Part shown: in pieces, positions 1-5,174 of the stretch
How the letters are laid out: each line of letters opens with the position of its first letter
How positions within the stretch are numbered: position 1 is the first letter of the stretch
Assembly (NCBI GenBank): GCA_021793935.1
Contig: JAJYRV010000149.1
Coordinates: 1-5,692 of the forward strand
Reading direction: 5' to 3'
Length of the DNA: 5,692 bases
Source of the DNA: Actinomycetes bacterium
GTDB taxonomy: Bacteria; Actinomycetota; Actinomycetes; Actinomycetales; Beutenbergiaceae
Notes under the pieces: generated by a model
Seen by the model: the letters and a program-made list of their open reading frames with translations, nothing else
Databases searched by the model: none
Told to the model about the DNA's origin: nothing
Translations under genes and position numbers: made by a program

Positions 1-757
1 GTTGCCCCTCGAACGCCCCCGCGAGCCGGTCGAGCATCCCGTTGAACGTGCGGGCGAGCCCAGCGACGTCATCGTTTCCGACGACGTCGATGCGCCGGTC
101 GAGGTCGGTCTCGCTGATGACGGCGGCAGTGCGTTGCAGCTCCCGGATCGGTGCGAGCACGCGCCCGGCGGTGAACCACCCCGTCACCCCGGCAACCGCG
201 AGCGCCACCGCGGCGATGACCGCCATCATCCACAACAGCCGGCGAGCTTCCTCGAAGTCCTGCGCGAGGAACTCCACCACCACCAGGTGGCCCGGGCGTG
301 GGTCGCCGCTCACCTCCACCGGGATGACCGCGTAGGCGATGGCGCCCGCCGAGGTTTCCCACGTGCCGGCGACCGGTTCCTTCGCCTGCGCCGCGCGAGC
401 GAGGAACTCCGGGTTGCGATCGAGGCGGGCGGGTGGTTCGGCCACGCTTCGCCGGTGGGGCTCACCGTCGAGGAGGGAGAAGAGGGTTTCATCGTGTTCG
501 GGAAGGTTATGCTGCAAATGCGCGCTCAGCAGGTCCGCGACCTGCCGGTAGTCCTCGCCCGTCGTCGGATCGGGCCGCTCGGCGAAATCGTGAAGCTTCT
601 CGGCCTCGTGCGCAAGCTCGAGGTTCGCCCGTGCCTCCACCCGGGCGAACATCACCCGCGCGGTGGCCCCGACGATGACGACGGCCGCCAAGGTCACGAT
701 GACCATGATCCAGGCAAGGATGCGGGTGCGGGCGCTCGCGGCACTGCGCCTAGTCAT
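1..757 (-). CDS. Second sensor histidine kinase, N-terminal part (sensor loop and HAMP; cut by window edge)
   Basis: This is the N-terminal 252 residues of a membrane sensor kinase; the reading frame is open to the window edge. A basic N-terminus (MTRRSAASARTR) leads into TM1 at about residues 13-34. An extracytoplasmic sensor loop spans about 35-173, followed by TM2 (about 174-196) and a HAMP linker (about 196-249) with the typical 'GRVLAPIREL' entry and a 'LARTFNGMLDRL' second helix. In this family the H-box with the phosphorylated His follows within roughly 15 residues, so dimerisation and ATPase domains should lie beyond the window. The sensor loop carries six His among many acidic residues (His 50, 57, 80, 83, 88, 101). 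The start is ATG at 757, inside the 3' end of the preceding acidic-protein gene (8-nt overlap). No Shine-Dalgarno is visible within that Asp-codon tract, so translational coupling is likely. The two-TM plus HAMP layout supports the call strongly; the signal sensed is unknown. Confidence 0.93.
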   Translation of the reverse strand, partial: MTRRSAASARTRILAWIMVIVTLAAVVIVGATARVMFARVEARANLELAHEAEKLHDFAERPDPTTGEDYRQVADLLSAHLQHNLPEHDETLFSLLDGEPHRRSVAEPPARLDRNPEFLARAAQAKEPVAGTWETSAGAIAYAVIPVEVSGDPRPGHLVVVEFLAQDFEEARRLLWMMAVIAAVALAVAGVTGWFTAGRVLAPIRELQRTAAVISETDLDRRIDVVGNDDVAGLARTFNGMLDRLAGAFEGQ

Positions 758-1115
758 CGTCGAGGTCGTCGTCATCGTCATCGTCGTCGCCGTATCCGGG
801 GCCGCACCAGTCCTCGTCGTCCGGGTCATCGTCGGGATCGCAGTCACCGGCGGGCTTGGGCGCGGGGCCGGGCACGACGACCGCTTCGCTCGGGGAGGGC
901 GCGGGCGCCTCCGTGTGGGTGGGAGCGGGGGAGCTTTCGGACGGCGAGGGGGACTCTTCCGGCGGTTTCGACGGGTCCGGGCCGCCGCCGGGGGAGATGA
1001 CGACGGCGGGGCCCAGGTCGGGCGGGTCGGTATCCACGAGAGCTTCCACGCCGAACCACGCCCCCACGAGCACCGCGAGCGCCACGGGCACTGCCAGCCA
1101 TCCCTTGTGTCTCAT
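750..1115 (-). CDS. Small membrane-anchored or secreted protein with Pro/Ser-rich linker and Asp-rich tail
   Basis: I do not recognise a named family. From ATG at 1115 the protein has 121 residues. A short basic start (MRHKGW) is followed by a hydrophobic segment at about 6-25, which is either an uncleaved anchor or a signal peptide with possible cleavage after 'VEA'. Next comes a Pro/Ser/Glu-rich, probably unstructured linker (about 30-88). The C-terminal 31 residues contain 20 acidic ones: a Cys-bounded acidic loop (Cys92 and Cys104), then eight consecutive Asp, Leu and three Asp. The topology predicts that the acidic part lies outside the membrane. An in-frame GTG at 1130 would add five residues but its AAAGG is only 3 nt upstream. 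The ATG has GGTGGA about 10 nt upstream and puts the charges directly before the hydrophobic stretch, so I prefer it. The gene sits between two kinase genes and overlaps the second by 8 nt, suggesting an accessory role in signalling (inference). Confidence 0.8.
   Translation of the reverse strand: MRHKGWLAVPVALAVLVGAWFGVEALVDTDPPDLGPAVVISPGGGPDPSKPPEESPSPSESSPAPTHTEAPAPSPSEAVVVPGPAPKPAGDCDPDDDPDDEDWCGPGYGDDDDDDDDLDDD
753..791. repeat. GAY (Asp-codon) trinucleotide tract at the end of the acidic-protein gene
   Basis: On the minus strand eight GAC/GAT codons in a row (765-788), then CTC and three more (753-761), encode the terminal poly-Asp run. The start codon of the downstream kinase (ATG at 757) lies inside the tract. 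Mixed GAC/GAT codons make it an imperfect microsatellite. Gain or loss of three-base units would change tail length without breaking the frame. Confidence 0.7.
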
Positions 1116-1157
1116 CGGTACCCAGTCCACCAGCCTTTACCGAGAAGGAAAGGTTCG

Positions 1158-1171
1158 TGAGAGGTTTCTCA
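1158..1171 (-). other. Small stem-loop between the first kinase and the acidic-protein gene
   Basis: TGAGA (1158-1162) and TCTCA (1167-1171) form a perfect 5-bp stem with a 4-nt loop in the spacer after the first kinase's stop. On the minus strand it is followed by a pyrimidine-rich run (CCTTTCCTTCTC) rather than a U-tract. It could be a weak processing site or partial attenuator, or chance. Confidence 0.3.
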
Positions 1172-1172
1172 T

Positions 1173-2510
1173 CTACCGGCGCCGGCGCCGACGCCCGACG
1201 ACGACCATCGAGCCCGGTGGGAGGACGGCATCGGGGTCGAGGCGGGGCGGCACGGCGGACAGGAAGATCGCGAAGGTCGCTGGGGCGCGTTGGGCGAGTT
1301 CGAGGCGCCCACCGTCGGCAGCGATGAGGTCGCGGGCCACGGCGAGCCCCAACCCGGTACCGCCTCCCCCCGTAACGTGCCGCTCGAAGATGTACGGGGC
1401 GATCTCGTCGTTGATCCCCTCACCTTCGTCCGTCACTTCGATGACGACGCCGGCATCTCCGCCGAGTTTGGGGTCGCGGACCCGCACGGTCGTGCGCCCC
1501 GCGCCGTATTTCAGGGAGTTCTCCAACAAGGTCGCGATGACCTGGCTGAGCGCGCCGGGGGTGGCAAGCACCTCGGTCGCGCCCGGCTCGGTGAACTCCA
1601 GTTCCCGCTCCGCACGTTCGAAGCTCGGTTCCCACTCGGTGGCCTGCTGTTCGAAGATCTCCTTGAGCACCACGGCCTCGGTGCTACCGCCATCGGTCTT
1701 GCGTGAGGACTTGAGCAGGTCATCGACCACGCCCACGAGGCGCTCGATCTGGTCGAGGCTGGCCGAGGCTTCCTCTTCGATGTGCGGATCGGTCGTGATG
1801 AGTTGGATCTCCTCCAACCTCATCGACAACGCGGTGAGCGGGGTGCGCAGCTGGTGGGACGCGTTCGCCGCGAACTCCCGTTCGGAGGCGAGGCGCGCAG
1901 CCATGCGTTCCGAGGACCGGGTGAGTTCGGCAGCAACGAGATCGATCTCCTCCACGCCGGAATCGAGTTGCTGCGGACGCACCTGCCCGGCCCCGAGCTG
2001 TTCGGCACTCGCCGCGAGGTAGATCAGCGGAGCAGCCAGGCGCCGGGCCTGGCGGCTCGCGACGAAGGCAGCGACCCCGAACGCGACGACCGAGGCGATG
2101 ATGACGAGGATGACCACTTGCGCCCCGCGCCAGAACAGCACGCTGGAGGGGATCGTCACCCGCACCTCGGCGCCCGTGGCCGAGGAGGGTTGGATCGCCT
2201 GGAACACCTTCTTCGGATCGTCCGGCACGGGCGGCCCGGCCGTCACCACCCCATATTGGGTGACGACTACGATATGCAGCGGCAGATCCGGATCCTCCCA
2301 CACCCACCGGTCCAGGGAGTCCTCATCGACTTCCAACCCCATGGCGAGCCGGGAGTCGACCGCAAGGGCGATCGATTTGGTACGGATCTCTAGGTTGGAG
2401 GCGATTCCGTCTTGCACCATGAGGGCCCCGAAAATCCCCATGGGCAGGCCGAGCAGCAACACGGCCACAGCGACTGCGGTGATCGTTGCCGTGAGAACTC
2501 GGCTGCGCAA
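1173..2510 (-). CDS. HAMP-domain sensor histidine kinase (partner of the adjacent response regulator)
   Basis: This is a complete 445-residue class I (HisKA-type) sensor kinase of the inner membrane. TM1 is at about 8-30, a small extracytoplasmic domain at about 31-129, TM2 at about 130-150 and a HAMP-like linker at about 151-205. The H-box 'NASHQLRTPL' has His219 as the predicted phosphorylation site. The ATPase motifs follow: N-box 'LLENSLKYG' (Asn331), G1 'VTDEGEGI' (Asp361), F-box 'YIFERHV' and G2 'GGGGTGLGL' (381-388). The kinase should autophosphorylate His219 and pass phosphate to Asp50 of the regulator encoded upstream. The start is TTG at 2510, two nt after the regulator's stop, with GGCGAG about 8 nt upstream. 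No better in-frame start exists before the first TM segment. The C-terminus extends past the ATPase fold and ends in six consecutive arginines, which is not a standard part of the family. The family assignment is firm; the stimulus is unknown. Confidence 0.97.
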   Translation of the reverse strand: MRSRVLTATITAVAVAVLLLGLPMGIFGALMVQDGIASNLEIRTKSIALAVDSRLAMGLEVDEDSLDRWVWEDPDLPLHIVVVTQYGVVTAGPPVPDDPKKVFQAIQPSSATGAEVRVTIPSSVLFWRGAQVVILVIIASVVAFGVAAFVASRQARRLAAPLIYLAASAEQLGAGQVRPQQLDSGVEEIDLVAAELTRSSERMAARLASEREFAANASHQLRTPLTALSMRLEEIQLITTDPHIEEEASASLDQIERLVGVVDDLLKSSRKTDGGSTEAVVLKEIFEQQATEWEPSFERAERELEFTEPGATEVLATPGALSQVIATLLENSLKYGAGRTTVRVRDPKLGGDAGVVIEVTDEGEGINDEIAPYIFERHVTGGGGTGLGLAVARDLIAADGGRLELAQRAPATFAIFLSAVPPRLDPDAVLPPGSMVVVGRRRRRR

Positions 2511-2512
2511 GG

Positions 2513-3196
2513 CTAGTACTCGCCGGTCTCGAACCTGAAGCCCATGCCCCGAACGGTGGAGATGTAACGCGGAGAGCCGGCGTCGTCACCGAGTTTGCGG
2601 CGGAGCCAGGAGACGTGCATGTCCAACGTCTTCGTCGATCCCGTGGGATCGGCCGCCCAGACCTCTCGCATGAGCACGTCCCGGGAAACCACGGAACCCG
2701 CATCCCGGATGAGCACCTTGAGCAGCTCGAACTCCTTGGCCGTGAGCTGCAGTTCCCGTTCGCCTTGGAACGCGCGGTGCGCGTCGACGTCGAGCCGAAC
2801 ATCCTGGGCGCTCAGGTCTCCCGTCGCGCTCTCCTCCCCGCCCGCACGACGCAGAAGCGCGCGCACCCGGGCAAGCAGCTCCGCGAGGCGGAAGGGTTTC
2901 GTAACGTAATCGTCCGCGCCGGCGTCGAGCCCGACGACGAGGTCGACCTCGTCCGCGCGCGCCGTCAGCACGAGGATCGGCGTGGAAAGGCCCTGATTCC
3001 GGATCCAGCGGGCGACGTCCAGGCCGTCCATGTCGGGCAGGCCGAGATCCAGGACGACGAGGTCCGCGCTGGCCGCTTCTTCGATGGCGCCGCGCCCTGT
3101 GCCGTGCACAGAAACGTCATACCCTTCGCGGGTAAGCGCCCTTGCCAAAGGCTCGGCAATGGCTGGGTCATCTTCTGCTAATAAAACTCGGGTCAC
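2513..3196 (-). CDS. OmpR/PhoB-family response regulator (DNA-binding)
   Basis: From GTG at 3196 the protein has 227 residues, the usual length of the family. The receiver domain spans about 1-118, with acidic pocket Asp9/Asp10, phosphoacceptor Asp50 in 'VVLDLGLPDMDG', switch Thr78 and conserved Lys100-Pro101. A winged-helix effector domain (about 128-224) carries the recognition-helix region 'TLDMHVSWLRRKLG' and the wing 'YISTVRGMGFRF'. It should be phosphorylated by the kinase encoded 2 nt downstream and bind DNA as a dimer, possibly regulating its own operon. An ATG at 3214 would add six residues (MPYHSL). I prefer the GTG because the receiver fold begins directly at 'TRVLLAEDD' and a TANNNT -10 candidate lies at -12 to -7, the spacing of a leaderless transcript. 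Neither start has a Shine-Dalgarno. Codons 5 and 6 are both TTA, the only in-frame TTA codons I found in the window. Confidence 0.96.
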   Translation of the reverse strand: MTRVLLAEDDPAIAEPLARALTREGYDVSVHGTGRGAIEEAASADLVVLDLGLPDMDGLDVARWIRNQGLSTPILVLTARADEVDLVVGLDAGADDYVTKPFRLAELLARVRALLRRAGGEESATGDLSAQDVRLDVDAHRAFQGERELQLTAKEFELLKVLIRDAGSVVSRDVLMREVWAADPTGSTKTLDMHVSWLRRKLGDDAGSPRYISTVRGMGFRFETGEY

Positions 3197-3200
3197 AAGA

Positions 3201-3244
3201 CTATGGTATGGCATAGCGCGAAATTTTGACGTCGCCTTGCTATG
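3201..3244. repeat. Nested short inverted repeats in the operon control region (possible operator)
   Basis: Three copies of one pentamer occur in alternating orientation: CTATG at 3201-3205, CATAG at 3212-3216 and CTATG at 3240-3244. The first two form an inverted repeat with a 6-nt spacer overlapping the candidate -10. The second and third extend to CATAGC (3212-3217) and GCTATG (3239-3244). Inside them sit GCGA (3218-3221) and TCGC (3232-3235), so the arms can pair over 10 bp with a 3-nt bulge (3236-3238). The interior also holds the palindrome GACGTC (3228-3233). The location is right for an operator bound by the response regulator or another factor, but that function is inferred. Confidence 0.4.
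3203..3208 (-). promoter_or_regulatory. Candidate -10 element for the response-regulator/kinase operon
   Basis: The minus strand reads TACCAT here, fitting the actinobacterial TANNNT -10 pattern. It lies 7-12 nt before the GTG at 3196, which would put the transcription start at or next to the start codon (leaderless mRNA). The best -35 match at 3227-3232 is ACGTCA, a poor fit to TTGACA with an 18-bp spacer. The surrounding AT-rich stretch and the lack of a Shine-Dalgarno support this. It is a pattern match only. Confidence 0.35.
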
Positions 3245-3308
3245 ACGCCCCGCACATTTCGCTCCGTCTGCCACGGAATTTACACGATTTTAGGCCTTTA
3301 GGCTTACT

Positions 3309-4391
3309 TTAACTATCATTTTCGTTCGTGCCGTAGCCCGAGCCGGTCCCCTCCCCCTCACCGGCGCTATCGTGGGCGGCGCGGGCGGCGGCACGGCGTT
3401 TGAGCCGGACCGGGTTCACCGCCCCCATGCCGGCCACGCTCGTCGCCTCCAGCGGCTCGAGGTCGAACTCCGTGTTGTCCTGCTCCAGGATCGCCGCGGA
3501 GACGTCATCCATGAGCACAGTTCCCGCGGCCGCGAGATCGTTCAGTCGGGAGGCGAGGTTGACGATCGGCCCGAAAATGTCCCCCGAGCGGGACAGCACC
3601 CGCCCCCACACCACCGAGGAGCGCACGGGCAGGTCCACCTCGGCGAGCATGTCGACCAGGTCGGTCGCGACCCGCGCCCCGGCCTTAAGGTCGTCGGCGA
3701 CGTACAGCACGGCGTCCCCGACCGTCTTGACCACCCGGGCGCCGTTCGCCGCGACGACATCCCGGGCCGTCGACTCGAATTCCTTGACGATCTCCGCGAG
3801 TTCGTCGCGCGTGAGCTGGACTGTGCGGGAGGTGTAGCCGACCATGTCCATGAACCCCACCGCGCGCTCGAGCGGAAGCTGTTCCTCCGAGGTGCTCAGC
3901 CCGGTCGTTTTGGAGAACTGTTGATCGATGCGGCCAAGGAGGGCGGCCAGTTGCCGGCGCCACGTGTAGATGAGTTGGCTCTCGAGCAGAGGCTTCATAT
4001 CCAGGAACCGGTCGAGCACGACCAACCGGGCCGAGACATCGTCGAGGTGGAACCGCTCCGAGATCTCCTCCACGAGCGCCTCGACCTGCCACAACACGAG
4101 CCGATCCATCGAGTGCCCCTGGGCGCGCACGAGGTTCTGGCTCGTGGGAAAGGTGACCTTATCGTCGAGCACCGCACGGGCCATCTCGCGGATCGCCTCG
4201 ACGTCAGCGTCGGTGAAGTGCACCTCCGTCAGCGGAACATCGGGAAAGCCCATCGAGCGCCAATAGGAGCGCACGTCACCGATGGTGATGCCGATCTGCT
4301 TCGCGACCTGCGTGATGGTATAAACCGGCCCTGATCCGAGCAGCTCCGCGTGGACCACCTCATACGTCGAGTGCGGTTCAGGTTGGTTCAT
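3309..4391 (-). CDS. Class III adenylate cyclase with N-terminal regulatory domain (Rv1264/Rv2212-like layout)
   Basis: This predicted cytoplasmic enzyme converts ATP to cAMP and has 360 residues with no TM segment. The N-terminal region (about 10-165) resembles the actinobacterial adenylate cyclase regulatory domain. It includes an HTH-like stretch 'TITQVAKQIGITIGDVRSYW' and the 'FTDADVEAIREMARAV' helix. The catalytic domain (about 175-335) shows the six residues expected of an active homodimeric class III enzyme: metal ligands Asp182 ('FMDMVGYT') and Asp226 ('KTVGDAV'); adenine-specifying Lys222 and Asp271 ('GDIFG'); transition-state Asn278 and Arg282 ('VNLASRL'). The Lys/Asp pair favours ATP over GTP. 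A Gly/Ser/Glu-rich tail after about 340 looks disordered. The start is ATG at 4391, 6 nt after the birA stop, with only a weak upstream purine stretch, so coupling to birA is likely. In Rv1264 the equivalent N-terminal domain confers pH-dependent inhibition; transferring that property here is inference. Confidence 0.95.
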   Translation of the reverse strand: MNQPEPHSTYEVVHAELLGSGPVYTITQVAKQIGITIGDVRSYWRSMGFPDVPLTEVHFTDADVEAIREMARAVLDDKVTFPTSQNLVRAQGHSMDRLVLWQVEALVEEISERFHLDDVSARLVVLDRFLDMKPLLESQLIYTWRRQLAALLGRIDQQFSKTTGLSTSEEQLPLERAVGFMDMVGYTSRTVQLTRDELAEIVKEFESTARDVVAANGARVVKTVGDAVLYVADDLKAGARVATDLVDMLAEVDLPVRSSVVWGRVLSRSGDIFGPIVNLASRLNDLAAAGTVLMDDVSAAILEQDNTEFDLEPLEATSVAGMGAVNPVRLKRRAAARAAHDSAGEGEGTGSGYGTNENDS

Positions 4392-4397
4392 AATTTC

Positions 4398-5162
4398 TTA
4401 GCCTAGCGGCGCCTGGAGTCGAGTGTGGGCGATGTCACCGTTAAGGATACGCCGCACCCCGGTGGAGGTTTCAACCACGAGCGCCCCATCGGGATCGATT
4501 CGCGCGGCCGTACCCGTAATTTCCCGCGGTTCGGCTCCCTCGGGAAAAAGCACGGCAACCCGTTTGCCAAGCGTGTGGCAACGCGAGGCCACGGCGGCGC
4601 CAATCTCGGGCAGTTCGGGGGCGCCGGCGGGGATCGCGCGGGCAAGTTCGGCGCGGATCTCGTGCGCGAGGTCGCTCGCGTCGGCGTCCGTGCCCAGGCT
4701 CGCCCCGCTCGGCACGGCCACGTCGCCCTCGAGGTTGAGGCCGATCCCAACGATGCACACGGGAGCGCCTTCCGAGTCACTGCCCACGGTGCCGAGGATC
4801 CCCCCGACCTTTTTGATCCCGTACCAGCCGGGGACGTCGTCGGAACTGTGGATGACGATGTCGTTGGGCCATTTCAGCCGGGTTTCGATCCCGCGGGCGG
4901 CAAGGGCGTTGATGACGGCGAGCCCGGCGCGCAGCGCGATCGTGCCCCAGGTTTCCACCGGCGCCACCGGGCGCAGGACGTAGGAGACCGTGAGCGCGCG
5001 GACCCCGGCGGTGTTCCACTCCCGGCCGCTGCGGCCCCTGCCCCGGTGCTGCTGCTCGGCGCGGAGCCCGGACAGGTGCGGCCACTCATCAGCGCGGTCG
5101 GCGACGGCGCGCAGGAGATCATCTTGGGTCGATGCGGTTTCGGGGACGACGAGGATCGGCAT
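4398..5162 (-). CDS. birA: Biotin--[acetyl-CoA-carboxylase] ligase (monofunctional, no HTH)
   Basis: This enzyme makes biotinyl-5'-AMP from biotin and ATP and transfers biotin to the carrier lysine of acyl-CoA carboxylases (fatty-acid and mycolate precursor supply) or pyruvate carboxylase. At 254 residues it is a group I ligase, lacking the N-terminal DNA-binding domain of E. coli BirA, so it should not act as a repressor. Visible motifs are 'TASTQDDL' (9-16), the adenylate loop 'GRGRSGREW' (41-49), 'KWPND' (97-101), 'KVGGIL' (118-123, with Lys118 the expected catalytic lysine) and 'VGIGLNL' (138-144). A C-terminal SH3-like domain (about 199-250) ends in 'NGDIAHTRL'. The residue two past 'GIL', usually Glu, is Thr125 here. 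The ATG at 5162 has a good ribosome-binding site (AGAGG, 8 nt upstream). The gene lies 12 nt after the reductase stop and 6 nt before the cyclase start, consistent with an operon. Confidence 0.97.
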   Translation of the reverse strand: MPILVVPETASTQDDLLRAVADRADEWPHLSGLRAEQQHRGRGRSGREWNTAGVRALTVSYVLRPVAPVETWGTIALRAGLAVINALAARGIETRLKWPNDIVIHSSDDVPGWYGIKKVGGILGTVGSDSEGAPVCIVGIGLNLEGDVAVPSGASLGTDADASDLAHEIRAELARAIPAGAPELPEIGAAVASRCHTLGKRVAVLFPEGAEPREITGTAARIDPDGALVVETSTGVRRILNGDIAHTRLQAPLG

Positions 5163-5174
5163 TGCTCTACCCTC

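Larger units (their letters stand above)
3197..3308. other. AT-rich intergenic region between the cyclase and response-regulator genes
   Basis: This 112-nt stretch is the only substantial intergenic gap in the window and is visibly richer in A/T than the flanking genes. It holds the candidate -10 and inverted repeats described separately. A 5-bp hairpin (TCCGT 3263-3267 with ACGGA 3273-3277) and a 3-bp one just past the cyclase stop are both without a following T-run on the minus strand. I see no small gene and no convincing intrinsic terminator, so read-through from the cyclase operon cannot be excluded. Confidence 0.7.

Noticed and set aside
2..1000. Long plus-strand open frame (332 codons)
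   Set aside because: It is antisense to the second kinase and the acidic protein. Its translation is His/Arg/Gly-rich without domains, as expected of GC-rich shadow frames, and the minus strand shows clear TM and HAMP features.
856..2022. Plus-strand open frame of 388 codons
   Set aside because: It is Ser/Arg/Thr-rich low-complexity translation lying antisense to the acidic protein and the first kinase, which has complete catalytic motifs.
3197..3274. Upstream extension of the response regulator to a start at 3274
   Set aside because: The extra 26 residues (beginning MADGAKCAGR) do not resemble receiver N-termini and run through the AT-rich promoter-like region.
3261..3315. Intrinsic terminator after the cyclase gene
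   Set aside because: The available hairpins have 3-5 bp stems and no U-run follows on the minus strand.
3372..4334. Plus-strand open frame of 320 codons
   Set aside because: It is antisense to a cyclase with all catalytic residues, and its own translation has no recognisable domain.
4398..5162. Biotin ligase as a truncated BirA missing its DNA-binding domain
   Set aside because: Group I ligases naturally lack the HTH. The start has a good ribosome-binding site and the catalytic and C-terminal domains are complete.
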